64,000 nucleotides of DNA from Litoreibacter roseus (GTDB lineage Bacteria > Pseudomonadota > Alphaproteobacteria > Rhodobacterales > Rhodobacteraceae), in assembly GCF_009811795.1 (NCBI RefSeq), contig NZ_BLJE01000001.1, positions 310,001 to 374,000 of the forward strand, written 5' to 3'. Below the pieces are notes generated by a model. That model had not been told where the DNA came from. It searched no databases and saw nothing but the letters and a program-made list of their open reading frames with translations. Shown here piece after piece: positions 36,579 through 46,030 of this stretch. The position numbers were made by a program, and so were the translations under genes. Each line of letters opens with the position of its first letter. Position 1 is the first letter of the stretch.

Positions 36579-38384
36579 ATGGCTGCTTACGAATACGAAA
36601 CACATGAATATGACGTCGTTGTTGTCGGGGCTGGCGGTGCGGGTCTTCGCGCTACCCTTGGCATGGCAGAACAGGGTCTGCGGACCGCCTGCGTGACCAA
36701 GGTATTCCCCACCCGGTCACACACCGTAGCGGCACAGGGTGGCATCGCGGCGTCCCTGTCGAACATGGGCCCTGATCACTGGCAGTGGCACATGTATGAC
36801 ACGGTCAAAGGCTCGGACTGGCTGGGCGACACGGATGCCATGGAATACCTCGCACGCGAAGCGCCTAAAGCCGTCTATGAGCTGGAGCATTACGGCGTGC
36901 CTTTCTCGCGCACGGAAGAGGGCAAGATCTATCAGCGTCCGTTTGGCGGCCATACGACTGAATTTGGCGAAGGCCCTCCGGTTCAACGGACTTGTGCGGC
37001 AGCAGACCGGACCGGTCATGCGATCTTGCATACGCTTTACGGTCAGTCCTTGAAGCAGCAGGCCGAGTTCTACATCGAATATTTCGCAATTGATCTGATC
37101 ATGTCCGATGACGGCGTATGTCAGGGCGTGCTGTGCTGGAAGCTGGATGACGGCACTTTGCATATGTTCAGTGCCAAGATGGTGGTGCTGGCGACGGGTG
37201 GCTATGGCCGAGCTTATTTTTCGGCCACATCTGCGCACACCTGCACTGGTGACGGCGGGGGCATGGTGGCCCGCGCGGGTCTGCCGCTGCAGGATATGGA
37301 ATTCGTTCAGTTCCATCCAACGGGAATTTACGGTGCGGGCTGTCTGATCACCGAAGGCGCGCGTGGCGAAGGCGGCTATCTGACCAACGCCGAGGGCGAG
37401 CGCTTCATGGAGCGCTACGCACCGACCTACAAGGACCTGGCGTCTCGTGATGTTGTATCCCGCTGTATGACGATGGAAATCCGCGAAGGGCGCGGTGTCG
37501 GCGATCAAGGCGATCACATTCACCTACACCTCAATCACCTTCCACCTGAAACACTGGCGGAACGGTTGCCCGGCATTTCTGAAAGCGCGCGTATCTTTGC
37601 GGGTGTTGATCTGACGAAAGAGCCAATCCCGGTTCTGCCTACTGTTCACTATAACATGGGCGGGATTCCTACAAATTACTGGGGCGAGGTACTGTCGCCG
37701 ACCTCGGATGATCCGGACCGCGTGTCCCCCGGTTTGATGGCGGTGGGCGAAGCGGGTTGTGCGTCCGTTCATGGGGCAAATCGGTTGGGCTCCAACTCTC
37801 TCATCGATTTGGTTGTGTTCGGGCGGGCTGCGGCCATTCGCGCGGGTCAAATCATAGATCCGGAGATGGCCAATCCGACGCTCAATGAACGCTCTGTCGA
37901 GATGGCTTTGGCGCGGTTTGACGGCCTGCGCCATGCGCGCGGACAGGTGCCGACGGCAGAGCTGCGGCTTGAGATGCAGAAAACCATGCAGGACGATGCC
38001 GCCGTATTCCGGACCGACGAAACTTTGTCGCAAGGCGTCAAGAAGATGGAAGGCGTTGCAGACAAACTGGACGATCTTCAGGTGTCCGACACCAGCCTTG
38101 TCTGGAACTCCGACCTGATGGAGACACTGGAACTGGCGAACCTGATGCCCAACGCTGTGGCAACAATCGTCTCCGCCGAGGCGCGCAAGGAAAGCCGCGG
38201 CGCCCATGCCCATGAAGACTACCCTGACCGTGATGATGAAAACTGGCGCAAGCATTCGCTGACATGGTTCAAGGGGATCAAGCCGAAGTTGGACTATCGC
38301 GGCGTGCATACCGATCCACTGACCAGCCACAACGAAGGTGGCATCGATCTGAAGAAGATCGCTCCGAAGGCGCGGGTTTACTAA
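36579..38384 (+). CDS. sdhA: Succinate dehydrogenase flavoprotein subunit
   Basis: A 601-residue FAD subunit that oxidises succinate to fumarate. The FAD dinucleotide fold is [13 protein letters not shown]; the FAD-histidine lies in [12 protein letters not shown] near residue 46. Catalytic segments are [23 protein letters not shown] and [20 protein letters not shown]. The C-terminal HSLTWFKG is conserved. It is normally followed by sdhB, but two small lipoprotein genes intervene here. Confidence 0.98.
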   Translation: MAAYEYETHEYDVVVVGAGGAGLRATLGMAEQGLRTACVTKVFPTRSHTVAAQGGIAASLSNMGPDHWQWHMYDTVKGSDWLGDTDAMEYLAREAPKAVYELEHYGVPFSRTEEGKIYQRPFGGHTTEFGEGPPVQRTCAAADRTGHAILHTLYGQSLKQQAEFYIEYFAIDLIMSDDGVCQGVLCWKLDDGTLHMFSAKMVVLATGGYGRAYFSATSAHTCTGDGGGMVARAGLPLQDMEFVQFHPTGIYGAGCLITEGARGEGGYLTNAEGERFMERYAPTYKDLASRDVVSRCMTMEIREGRGVGDQGDHIHLHLNHLPPETLAERLPGISESARIFAGVDLTKEPIPVLPTVHYNMGGIPTNYWGEVLSPTSDDPDRVSPGLMAVGEAGCASVHGANRLGSNSLIDLVVFGRAAAIRAGQIIDPEMANPTLNERSVEMALARFDGLRHARGQVPTAELRLEMQKTMQDDAAVFRTDETLSQGVKKMEGVADKLDDLQVSDTSLVWNSDLMETLELANLMPNAVATIVSAEARKESRGAHAHEDYPDRDDENWRKHSLTWFKGIKPKLDYRGVHTDPLTSHNEGGIDLKKIAPKARVY

Positions 38385-38385
38385 G

Positions 38386-38652
38386 ATGAAGGTCCTTTCG
38401 AATTTTGCCGTTTTGATTGCCCTTTGCGGTGGGCTTGCGGCCTGCGGACAGGGCGGCGTTACGCAGGATCAGCTGAATGCGGTGGCCCGCGCGTGTGAAG
38501 ATCGGCATGGGGTGACGGCGACGACGCTGACTTACGATTACAGCTATTCCAGCAGAAGCGGGACAACGTACCGGCTGGAGCCTGGAACCGGTGTCAGCGC
38601 TACGCAAGCCGCGCGGGTCAACGCCTGCATCGACAACAGCATTGTCAGGTAA
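38386..38652 (+). CDS. Small lipoprotein between sdhA and sdhB (first)
   Basis: An 88-residue protein with the lipoprotein signal MKVLSNFAVLIALCGGLAAC (lipobox LAAC, Cys at 20). The mature part has two more cysteines, in ARACEDRHG and ARVNACIDN, which may pair. It begins two bases after the sdhA stop and is certainly in the operon. No domain is recognised. Confidence 0.75.
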   Translation: MKVLSNFAVLIALCGGLAACGQGGVTQDQLNAVARACEDRHGVTATTLTYDYSYSSRSGTTYRLEPGTGVSATQAARVNACIDNSIVR

Positions 38653-38664
38653 GGGCGGAGTTCG

Positions 38665-38988
38665 TTGATAAAGCGCATTGCTACCTTGTGTGTCGCAGGA
38701 CTATTTCTGGCTGGTTGTGAGCCTGACGGTCTGGCCGATCAATTGGCTCGAGATCAGGCGCGTGAGGCAGTACGCCCCGTATTGGCACAGCGCTTTCCGG
38801 GCGTGCCGCTGGAACCGGCCAGCGACTGCGTGATCGACAACGCCTCTGCGGCAGAAATTTTACAGCTGGCCCGCGCCAGCGTAACCGGGCTTGGTCCCGA
38901 GGACAGCCAATTGGTCGTCGAAATCGCGACACGGCCTGAGACGGTACAATGTTTACTCAAGGATGGCCTTGCGCCGTTCCTGACATAG
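38665..38988 (+). CDS. Small lipoprotein between sdhA and sdhB (second)
   Basis: A 107-residue protein with lipoprotein signal [18 protein letters not shown] (lipobox LAGC). It starts with TTG at 38665, preceded by GGGCGGAG; no ATG gives a signal sequence. Two later cysteines ([16 protein letters not shown]) may form a disulfide. It ends 10 bp before sdhB. It is similar in size and export signal to the preceding gene but not clearly a duplicate. Confidence 0.75.
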   Translation: MIKRIATLCVAGLFLAGCEPDGLADQLARDQAREAVRPVLAQRFPGVPLEPASDCVIDNASAAEILQLARASVTGLGPEDSQLVVEIATRPETVQCLLKDGLAPFLT

Positions 38989-38998
38989 GAGAGCGAGA

Positions 38999-39778
38999 AT
39001 GGTTCAGCTAACCTTGCCGAAGAATTCACGGATCATGACGGGCAAGACATGGCCCAAACCTGACGGTGCGACCAATGTGCGGAAGTTCCAAGTTTACCGC
39101 TGGAACCCTGATGACGGGAAGAACCCGCAGGTCGATACTTATTTCGTTGACATGGATCGGTGCGGCCCAATGGTTTTGGACGCGCTGATCAAGATCAAAA
39201 ACGAGATCGATCCAACATTGACGTTCCGGCGGTCCTGCCGCGAAGGCATCTGCGGATCTTGCGCCATGAACATTGATGGCATCAATACGCTGGCCTGCAT
39301 CTACGGTATGGATGAGATCAAAGGCGACGTGAAGATCTACCCGCTGCCGCACATGCCGGTTGTGAAGGATTTGATTCCGGATCTGACTCATTTCTATGCG
39401 CAACATGCTTCCATCATGCCGTGGCTTGAGACGAAGACGAACCGCCCTCAGAAAGAGTGGCGTCAGTCCATTGAAGATCGCAAGAAACTGGACGGTCTCT
39501 ATGAATGCGTGATGTGCGCGTCCTGCTCAACCTCGTGCCCGTCTTATTGGTGGAATGGCGACCGTTATCTTGGCCCCGCCGCGTTGCTGCATGCGTATCG
39601 CTGGATCATTGATAGCCGGGACGAAGCGACAGGAGAGCGGCTGGATGAGTTGGAAGACCCGTTCAAGCTGTACCGGTGTCACACCATTATGAACTGCGCC
39701 AAAACCTGTCCCAAAGGGCTCAACCCGGCCAAGGCGATCGGCGAGATCAAGAAAATGATGGTGGAGCGGACTGTTTAG
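38999..39778 (+). CDS. sdhB: Succinate dehydrogenase iron-sulfur subunit
   Basis: A 259-residue subunit that carries electrons from SdhA to quinone. The [2Fe-2S] site is [16 protein letters not shown]. The [4Fe-4S] and [3Fe-4S] ligands lie in [17 protein letters not shown] and [20 protein letters not shown]. Length is typical. It closes the sdh operon and is followed by a terminator. Confidence 0.98.
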   Translation: MVQLTLPKNSRIMTGKTWPKPDGATNVRKFQVYRWNPDDGKNPQVDTYFVDMDRCGPMVLDALIKIKNEIDPTLTFRRSCREGICGSCAMNIDGINTLACIYGMDEIKGDVKIYPLPHMPVVKDLIPDLTHFYAQHASIMPWLETKTNRPQKEWRQSIEDRKKLDGLYECVMCASCSTSCPSYWWNGDRYLGPAALLHAYRWIIDSRDEATGERLDELEDPFKLYRCHTIMNCAKTCPKGLNPAKAIGEIKKMMVERTV

Positions 39779-39789
39779 ACGACAGATGT

Positions 39790-39810
39790 CTGACTGGTCG
39801 CGTCAGTCAG
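39790..39810 (+). other. First hairpin after sdhB
   Basis: CTGACTG and CAGTCAG form a 7-bp stem with a 7-base loop, 11 bp past the sdhB stop. It precedes the main terminator and may protect the 3' end. Confidence 0.4.
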
Positions 39811-39818
39811 ATCTTGAG

Positions 39819-39849
39819 CAGCCCCGCCCTGTGTGACGGGGCTGTCTTG
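39819..39849 (+). terminator. sdh operon terminator
   Basis: CAGCCCCG (39819-39826) pairs with CGGGGCTG (39837-39844) around a 10-base loop, followed by TCTTGCTT. It lies between convergent sdhB and the small lipoprotein gene and may serve both. Confidence 0.65.
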
Positions 39850-39851
39850 CT

Positions 39852-40013
39852 TCAGTCTTCGTCATCGATATCGTTTTCAAAGGTGATGATTGTGCCGTCT
39901 TTTGCGTAGATTGGCGTGCGAACCTCTACGGGTTCTGGCTCTGGCTGTGAGCAGGCCGCGACGCCCAAAATCAGAAATGTTGTGGCAAGTAGCTTCACTG
40001 ATGTTCCACTCAT
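39852..40013 (-). CDS. Very small lipoprotein (53 residues)
   Basis: A 53-codon gene with a lipoprotein signal (MSGTSVKLLATTFLILGVAA then Cys at 21) and a short acidic tail rich in Pro and Glu (SQPEPEPVEVRTPIYAKDG) ending DIDDED. GGAGAG lies 5 bases upstream of the ATG at 40013. It resembles the entericidin-size class of small lipoproteins only in length. It lies downstream of deoD in the same direction. Confidence 0.65.
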   Translation of the reverse strand: MSGTSVKLLATTFLILGVAACSQPEPEPVEVRTPIYAKDGTIITFENDIDDED

Positions 40014-40105
40014 ATCACTCTCCATTTATCACACTAACGTTATCCAACGGCAGAGCAGGCAGCGGGTTCCCTGTCTCGTCAGGGTCGTAGAGCGCCGGCC
40101 TTGCA

Positions 40106-40813
40106 TTATTTGGCGAATGCGGCCTCAAGCGCGATCTCAACCATGTCGCCAAAGCTCTTCTCGCGATCTTCTGCGGGCAGAGCTTCGCCCGTGAGCAGAT
40201 GGTCTGATATTGTCAGAACTGCCAAGGCGCGGCGGCCATAGCGTGCGGCGAGCGTATAGAGCTCCGCCGCTTCCATTTCAACGGCGAGAATGCCATGGCG
40301 GGTCATTTGTTCGTTGAGGTCCGGACGTTCGTCATAGAAGACATCCGATGAATAGATGCCGCCGACATGAAAAGGGGCTGACCGCTTCGTCGCCGCGCGG
40401 GCTGCGGCGTCCAGAAGGCTCCAGTCGGCGCTTGGGGCGAAATTGACCTCTTTAAAAATGCCCCGCGATGGGGTCGATAGAGTCGTCGAGGTCATGGCGA
40501 GCACCAAATCACGCACTTTGACTTTATCTTGCATCCCACCAGCGGAGCCAATGCGGATCAGGGTTTGTGCACCATAGTCCTTAATTAGTTCATTGGCATA
40601 GATGCTGAGGCTGGGCATCCCCATCCCGGATCCGTGGATCGTAACGCGATTGCCCTTCCACATGCCGGTATAGCCCAGCATGCCACGCACTTCGTTGACC
40701 AGCTTTGGGTCGGTCAGAAACGTCTCGGCAGCCCATTTCGCACGATATGGATCGCCGGGCAAAAGGACAGTTTCAGCTATATCGCCTTTTTTGGCTCCGA
40801 TATGGATGGTCAT
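40106..40813 (-). CDS. deoD: DeoD-type purine-nucleoside phosphorylase
   Basis: A 235-residue hexameric-type phosphorylase that splits purine nucleosides into base and (deoxy)ribose-1-phosphate. The start [20 protein letters not shown] at 40813 matches the family; the frame is open to 40849. Phosphate- and base-binding parts include [17 protein letters not shown] ALIRIGSAG (here [11 protein letters not shown]), and [13 protein letters not shown] with LTISDHL. It lies 81 bp downstream of ecm on the same strand. Confidence 0.95.
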   Translation of the reverse strand: MTIHIGAKKGDIAETVLLPGDPYRAKWAAETFLTDPKLVNEVRGMLGYTGMWKGNRVTIHGSGMGMPSLSIYANELIKDYGAQTLIRIGSAGGMQDKVKVRDLVLAMTSTTLSTPSRGIFKEVNFAPSADWSLLDAAARAATKRSAPFHVGGIYSSDVFYDERPDLNEQMTRHGILAVEMEAAELYTLAARYGRRALAVLTISDHLLTGEALPAEDREKSFGDMVEIALEAAFAK

Positions 40814-40894
40814 GGGCACCTCGTTTCTGCATGTGCCTCGACAGGCCATGACAGTCGCAGAAGGTCAAGCGGTGACTTCCGTTCGTTGTGGGAA

Positions 40895-42862
40895 CTATTC
40901 GGCGGCCACGGCCTGTGGATCGACCAGAGTGACCAAGTCTTCCATGATCCGGTTCAGCTCAAAATCCTTTGGCGTATAGACCTTCGCCACGCCCATGGCC
41001 TTCAGACGCTTTGCGTCGTCTTCAGGTATGATTCCGCCGACAACGACCGGGATATGACCCATATCGGCCCTGGCCATCTTGGCGAGCAGATCTTCGATCA
41101 AAGGGATGTGGCTTCCTGACAGGATAGACAGGCCCACGACATGGACCTCATCTTTGGCGGCTGCGGCTACAATTTCATCAGGTGTCAGGCGGATGCCTTC
41201 GTAGGTAATGTCCATGCCGCAATCGCGGGCGCGGGCGGCAATCTGTTCTGCTCCATTTGAGTGTCCATCCAGGCCGGGTTTTCCGACAAGGAATTTGAGC
41301 CTGCATCCCAGCCGTGTGGAAACGGCGTCCACGCGGGCGCGGATGTCTTCCAAACCTTCAGTGCGGTTGGAAGGATTGCGCGAGACACCGGTGGGCGCGC
41401 GGTACTGGCCGAAAGCGGCACGGACCATATCGCCCCATTCGCCGGTCGTGACGCCTGCTTTTGCGGCCTCAATCGAGGGCGGCATGATATTTGCCCCGCT
41501 TTGTGCGGCGTCCCGCAGCGCTTCCAAGGCCAGAGCCACGGCGTTCTGATCCCGGCTTGCTTTCCAGGCGGACAGGCGCGCCACCTGATCTGCCTCTGCA
41601 TCCTTGTCGGCGATCATTATAGCTTCGTCTCCGGCCGTCAGCGGGCTGTCTTCGGCCTGTGTGAAGCGGTTTACGCCAACAACGGTGGTTTCGCCGCCTT
41701 CAATACCGCCGATGCGGGCTGCATTGGATTCCACCAAACGTGACTTCATGTATTCGATTGCTTCGTTCGCACCGCCCATTGCGTCGATCTGCGCCAGTTC
41801 CGCACGGGCACCTTCCTTCAAGGCAATTACCTTTCGTTCAACGGCAGGGTTTCCGTCAAAGAGGTCGTCATACTCAAGCAGATCGGTCTCGAATGCCATG
41901 ATCTGTTGCATGCGCAGGGACCATTGCTGATCCCAAGGACGGGGCAAACCAAGGGCTTCGTTCCAAGCCGGCAACTGGACCGCGCGGGCCCGTGCGTTCT
42001 TGGACAGGGTGACAGCCAACATTTCGATGAGAATGCGGTATACATTGTTTTCCGGCTGTTGCTCCGTCAAGCCGAGCGAGTTCACCTGAACGCCATAGCG
42101 GAACCGCCGGAACTTTGGGTCTTCGACGCCGTAACGGTCTTGGCAAATCTCATCCCATAACTCGACAAAGGCGCGCATCTTGCACATCTCGGTTACGAAC
42201 CGGATACCTGCATTCACAAAGAAGCTGATACGACCGACCATTGCCGGGAAGTGTTCTGCGGGCACTTTGCCTTTCAGGTCGTCCAACACGGCGGTTGCCG
42301 TTGCCAGCGCGAAGGCCAGCTCTTCCTCTGGTGTCGCGCCCGCTTCTTGCAAATGGTATGAGCAGACATTCATCGGATTCCATTTCGGCAAATGCGCACG
42401 TGTGTAGGCCGCGACGTCCGTGATCATCCGGAGGCTTGGTTTTGGCGGGCAGATGTAGGTGCCGCGCGATAGATATTCCTTAATGATGTCGTTCTGTACG
42501 GTGCCCTGAAGCGCCGTAACATCCGCGCCCTGTTCCTCCGCCACAGCGATGTAGAGCGCCAACAGCCACGGCGCTGTCGCATTGATCGTCATAGAGGTGT
42601 TCATCTGGTCGAGCGGAATGTCCGCAAACAAAGTACGCATATCGCCCAGATGGGCGACGGGGACGCCAACCTTGCCGACCTCACCACGGGCCAGTTCGTG
42701 ATCGCTGTCATAGCCCGTTTGTGTGGGCAGGTCGAAGGCCACCGACAACCCGGTCTGACCCTTCGCCAAGTTGCCACGATAGAGCGCGTTTGAGGCCTTT
42801 GCTGTGGAATGTCCCGCATATGTGCGAAACAGCCAAGGGCGGTCTTTCTTAGTCTCGGTCAT
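40895..42862 (-). CDS. ecm: Ethylmalonyl-CoA mutase (B12-dependent)
   Basis: A 655-residue coenzyme-B12 mutase that converts (2R)-ethylmalonyl-CoA to methylsuccinyl-CoA. The N-terminal (beta/alpha)8 barrel begins RPWLFRTYAGHSTAKASNAL and GQTGLSVAFDLPTQTGYDSD. The C-terminal B12-binding domain has GKPGLDGHSNGAEQ (the DxHxxG His ligand) and VVGLSILSGSH. Length fits Ecm better than methylmalonyl-CoA mutase (over 700 residues), and the presence of ccr and mch supports it. The ATG at 42862 has GAGG upstream. Confidence 0.93.
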   Translation of the reverse strand: MTETKKDRPWLFRTYAGHSTAKASNALYRGNLAKGQTGLSVAFDLPTQTGYDSDHELARGEVGKVGVPVAHLGDMRTLFADIPLDQMNTSMTINATAPWLLALYIAVAEEQGADVTALQGTVQNDIIKEYLSRGTYICPPKPSLRMITDVAAYTRAHLPKWNPMNVCSYHLQEAGATPEEELAFALATATAVLDDLKGKVPAEHFPAMVGRISFFVNAGIRFVTEMCKMRAFVELWDEICQDRYGVEDPKFRRFRYGVQVNSLGLTEQQPENNVYRILIEMLAVTLSKNARARAVQLPAWNEALGLPRPWDQQWSLRMQQIMAFETDLLEYDDLFDGNPAVERKVIALKEGARAELAQIDAMGGANEAIEYMKSRLVESNAARIGGIEGGETTVVGVNRFTQAEDSPLTAGDEAIMIADKDAEADQVARLSAWKASRDQNAVALALEALRDAAQSGANIMPPSIEAAKAGVTTGEWGDMVRAAFGQYRAPTGVSRNPSNRTEGLEDIRARVDAVSTRLGCRLKFLVGKPGLDGHSNGAEQIAARARDCGMDITYEGIRLTPDEIVAAAAKDEVHVVGLSILSGSHIPLIEDLLAKMARADMGHIPVVVGGIIPEDDAKRLKAMGVAKVYTPKDFELNRIMEDLVTLVDPQAVAAE

Positions 42863-42940
42863 GGGCAAACCTCGCGAGTCATCTGCGCAATTTTATTACT
42901 CAAATAGAGTGATAGGCGGAATTTTATGCCAATGTCAATT

Positions 42941-42955
42941 CGCTGCGTCGCAGAA
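42941..42955 (-). promoter_or_regulatory. Putative ethylmalonyl-CoA pathway motif (ecm copy)
   Basis: On the minus strand TTCTGCGACGCAGCG, 78 bp upstream of the ecm ATG. It contains the 11-bp palindrome CTGCGTCGCAG (plus strand) and shares TTCTGCNNCGCRGC with copies upstream of ccr and the malyl-CoA lyase-family gene. Confidence 0.4.
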
Positions 42956-43032
42956 TTCCGGAGCTGCGACCTTACGGTCAAAGGATATCGCTTGCCATTT
43001 ACGGGCCTGCCTAGGTGTGGCAGCGTCTGGTC

Positions 43033-44409
43033 ATGTTTCAGACTGTCGAACTGCCCGTTTGGGCTCTGATCCTGATGGCACTTTTGGCGGCTGTGACGGC
43101 GGCCTCTCATTTGTTGTTTCCGTCTGTGCGGTGGTTCTTCCGACGGCGGGCAGAGCGGGTGGTCGGTCGCCTCAACGAACGGCTCGCGCGTCCGATCCAG
43201 CCCTTCAAGCTGGCTCAGCGGCACGACATGATTCAGAACGTGCTTTATGATCCGGAGGTGATCCGGGCGGTCAATGAGTATGCCGAGGAAAACGGCGTAC
43301 CTGATAATGTCGCCTTTGAAACGGCAACGCGGTACGCAAAGGAGATCGTGCCGTCGTTTAGCGCGTCAGTCTATTTCGGGATCGGGACGCGACTGGCCAA
43401 ATGGCTGGCTCGCTCGCTCTACCGGGTTCGGGTGGTTAAGACGGGCGCTGATGGCCTTGATGCGATCGACCCGGACGCCACGGTCGTGTTCATCATCAAT
43501 CATCGGTCCAACATGGATTATGTGCTTGTGACCTATCTCGTCGCTGAGGACGCTGCTCTGTCCTATGCAGTTGGTGAATGGGCGCGCGGATGGCCCTTAC
43601 AGCCCCTTATCAAGATGATGGGCGGCTATTTCATCCGCCGCAGATTCTTGAATCCGCTCTACCGGAAAGTTCTGGCGCGCTACGTCCAATTGTCCACACG
43701 GGAAGGTGTGGCACAGGCGGTCTTTCCCGAAGGTGGACTGTCACGAGATGGCAGTCTGCGGGATCCAAAGCTTGGTCTCATCAGCTATATTGTTGACGGG
43801 TTTGATCCCGCGGGACTACGCGATGTTGTCTTTGTTCCAGTGGGCCTGAATTATGACCGCGTGCTCGAGGATCGTGTCCTCGTAAAAGCCGCCGGTAACA
43901 GCCGTGCGCGATTCAAATTCCGAATGTCGACGGTGGCGCGCTATGTTGCGCGGCATGCGTGGGCGCGGGTCACTGGGCGATTTCACAGGCAGGGGTTTGC
44001 AGCAGTGGCCTTCGGCAAACCCATTTCCCTCAAGACGTTTCTTATGACGGCATCAGAAGATGTTCCAACTGCTCTTGGGAAGACCCTTATTGAAAACGTC
44101 GGCAGCGTGGTTCCCGTTTTGCCGGTGCCGCTGATAGCCTGGCATCTTGTCGCCGCAGAGGGGCAGTTGGCGCGCGAAGAGCTGCAGATCAGATTCGATC
44201 AGGATGTGGCGCGATTGAATGCACAACATCATCCTCTGTGCCTGCCGCAATCAGGGTCGGAAAAGGCGGTTCGCGAGGCTTTGAACATGCTCAAAACCCG
44301 CGGGCTGGTTGGTATCAAGGGGGATACGGTAGTTTCAAAAGATCCACAGATGAAGCTGCTAACCTACTATGCCGCGTCCGTGGATCACGCTTTAACAGAC
44401 AAGACATAA
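43033..44409 (+). CDS. Glycerol-3-phosphate acyltransferase-like protein (PlsB type)
   Basis: A 458-residue acyltransferase with an N-terminal membrane segment (about 8-28). The PlsB/PlsC signature blocks are INHRSNMDYV (HX4D; here HRSNMD), GGYFIRRRF, VFPEGGLSRDG and VFVPVGLNYDR. This predicts acylation of glycerol-3-phosphate or a related acceptor in phospholipid synthesis. The start is uncertain: ATG at 43033 or GTG at 43015. It lies between divergent ecm and ccr with no evident link to that pathway. Confidence 0.85.
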   Translation: MFQTVELPVWALILMALLAAVTAASHLLFPSVRWFFRRRAERVVGRLNERLARPIQPFKLAQRHDMIQNVLYDPEVIRAVNEYAEENGVPDNVAFETATRYAKEIVPSFSASVYFGIGTRLAKWLARSLYRVRVVKTGADGLDAIDPDATVVFIINHRSNMDYVLVTYLVAEDAALSYAVGEWARGWPLQPLIKMMGGYFIRRRFLNPLYRKVLARYVQLSTREGVAQAVFPEGGLSRDGSLRDPKLGLISYIVDGFDPAGLRDVVFVPVGLNYDRVLEDRVLVKAAGNSRARFKFRMSTVARYVARHAWARVTGRFHRQGFAAVAFGKPISLKTFLMTASEDVPTALGKTLIENVGSVVPVLPVPLIAWHLVAAEGQLAREELQIRFDQDVARLNAQHHPLCLPQSGSEKAVREALNMLKTRGLVGIKGDTVVSKDPQMKLLTYYAASVDHALTDKT

Positions 44410-44478
44410 TATTTCAAAAAATGACCCCAAAAGGTTGTAATGTTACTTTTGAATTTGTATTCCCTCCTTATTGGCGGT

Positions 44479-44495
44479 GCAGAAAGTGATTCTGC
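44479..44495. promoter_or_regulatory. Inverted repeat GCAGAA-N5-TTCTGC before ccr
   Basis: A perfect 6-bp inverted repeat whose right arm is the start of the TTCTGCNNCGCRGC motif at 44490-44504. It ends 31 bp upstream of the ccr ATG and may be an operator or a leader hairpin. Confidence 0.4.
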
Positions 44496-44504
44496 GTCGC
44501 GGCA
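44490..44504 (+). promoter_or_regulatory. Putative ethylmalonyl-CoA pathway motif (ccr copy)
   Basis: TTCTGCGTCGCGGCA, 22 bp upstream of the ccr ATG. It differs from the mcl2 copy only at the two variable positions. Its closeness to the start codon means it may lie in the leader rather than the promoter. Confidence 0.4.
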
Positions 44505-44526
44505 CAGTCTAGGTTAGGATTGGGAT

Positions 44527-45822
44527 ATGGCTTTAGATACGCAGGACAGAGTGATGGACTACGACGCTCCTCAGAAGGACCTCTATGAGGTCGGTGAAAT
44601 TCCCCCAATAGGACATGTTCCAAAGCAGATGTACGCTTGGGCCATCCGTCGGGAACGGCACGGAGAACCAGAGCAGTCGTTTCTTCAAGAAGTGGTCGAT
44701 GTTCCACAGCCCGACAGCCATGAGGTGCTTGTTCTCGTGATGGCCGCTGGCGTTAACTATAATGGCGTCTGGGCAGGGCTGGGCGTTCCGATCAGCCCGT
44801 TCGACGTGCACAAAGCCGAATTCCATATTGCAGGCTCTGATGCATCCGGCATTGTCTGGGCCGTCGGTGACAAGGTCAAAAGCTGGAAGGTGGGCGATGA
44901 AGTTGTGATCCACTGCAACCAGGACGACGGTGACGATGAGGAATGCAACGGCGGCGACCCGATGTACTCAGCGAGCCAGCGTATTTGGGGCTATGAAACC
45001 CCTGACGGGTCCTTTGCTCAGTTTACGTGTGTGCAAGCCCAACAGCTTATGCCGCGACCCAAGCATCTCAGCTGGGAAGAAAGCGCTTGCTACACGCTGA
45101 CGCTGGCGACCGCGTACCGTATGCTCTTTGGTCACCATCCCCATGAGTTGAAGCCCGGTCAGAACGTGTTGGTTTGGGGGGCGTCTGGTGGGCTCGGCTC
45201 GTACGCGATCCAGTTGGCGAACACGGCCGGTGCAAATGCCATCGGTGTGATCTCGGAAGAAGACAAGCGCGACTTCGTAATGGGGTTGGGCGCGAAAGGC
45301 GTTATCAACCGCAAAGATTTCAACTGCTGGGGGCAATTGCCCACTGTGAACACCGACGAATACAAAGCCTGGTTTGGCGAAGTGCGGAAATTCGGAAAAG
45401 CGATCTGGGATATCACTGGCAAGGGCAACAATGTCGACATGGTGTTCGAACATCCCGGCGAGGCGACGTTCCCGGTTTCCACATTTGTCTGCAAGAAGGG
45501 CGGTATGGTGGTGATCTGTGCAGGCACGACCGGCTACAATCTGACGATGGATGCGCGCTATGTCTGGATGCATCAGAAGCGCGTGCAGGGGTCTCACTTC
45601 GCCCATCTCAAGCAAGCGGCATCAGCCAACAAGCTGATGGTGGAGCGCCGCCTTGATCCGTGCATGTCCGAGGTGTTTCCGTGGGACGAGATTCCGCAAG
45701 CCCATACGAAGATGATGCGCAACGAGCACAAGCCCGGAAACATGGCCGTGTTAGTGACCGCATCCCAGACCGGGTTAACCACATTCGAGGATACATACGA
45801 GGTAAGCCCGAAGGGCAGATAA
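44527..45822 (+). CDS. ccr: Crotonyl-CoA carboxylase/reductase
   Basis: A 431-residue MDR-family enzyme that reductively carboxylates crotonyl-CoA to ethylmalonyl-CoA with NADPH and CO2, the defining step of the ethylmalonyl-CoA pathway. Features are the N-terminal YEVGEIPPIGHVPKQMYAWA, the GroES-like part ending EVVIHCNQDDGDDEECNGGD, and the NADPH loop VWGASGGLGSYAIQLA. Length is typical of Ccr. AGGAT precedes the ATG. A strong terminator follows. Confidence 0.97.
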   Translation: MALDTQDRVMDYDAPQKDLYEVGEIPPIGHVPKQMYAWAIRRERHGEPEQSFLQEVVDVPQPDSHEVLVLVMAAGVNYNGVWAGLGVPISPFDVHKAEFHIAGSDASGIVWAVGDKVKSWKVGDEVVIHCNQDDGDDEECNGGDPMYSASQRIWGYETPDGSFAQFTCVQAQQLMPRPKHLSWEESACYTLTLATAYRMLFGHHPHELKPGQNVLVWGASGGLGSYAIQLANTAGANAIGVISEEDKRDFVMGLGAKGVINRKDFNCWGQLPTVNTDEYKAWFGEVRKFGKAIWDITGKGNNVDMVFEHPGEATFPVSTFVCKKGGMVVICAGTTGYNLTMDARYVWMHQKRVQGSHFAHLKQAASANKLMVERRLDPCMSEVFPWDEIPQAHTKMMRNEHKPGNMAVLVTASQTGLTTFEDTYEVSPKGR

Positions 45823-45841
45823 GCCTCACTTGACAGTACCA

Positions 45842-45876
45842 AGCCTCGCGAATCATCCGATTTGCGGGGCTTTTTT
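45842..45876 (+). terminator. ccr terminator
   Basis: AGCCTCGCG (45842-45850) can pair with the TGCGGGGCT segment (45863-45871), with one wobble, and is followed by TTTTTT. It lies 20 bp past the ccr stop. Confidence 0.85.
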
Positions 45877-45895
45877 GACCCTAAGGCATGCCAGC

Positions 45896-45916
45896 CTAGT
45901 TTTTACAGAACACTAG
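45896..45916. promoter_or_regulatory. Inverted repeat CTAGT-N11-ACTAG upstream of the lux locus
   Basis: A 21-bp element with perfect 5-bp arms, 115 bp upstream of the small ORF that precedes luxR. Its size is close to a lux box, but it does not match the classical CTG...CAG core. LuxR binding is only a possibility. Confidence 0.35.
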
Positions 45917-46030
45917 AAAAACACGCCCTCACTATTTCTGGGGAGTTTAAATCCGCGAATTTCGAGAAATTGCATGGAATGGTAGTCTTGTTGTTAAGAA
46001 TTGATTAACCTTTCACGAAGGAAACTGACC

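Noticed and set aside
40023-40105. A protein-like minus-strand frame between deoD and the small lipoprotein (reads ALYDPDETGNPLPALPLDN)
   Set aside because: Its residues look protein-like, but there is no start codon outside deoD and no ribosome-binding site, so I do not call a gene. A degraded gene remnant is possible.
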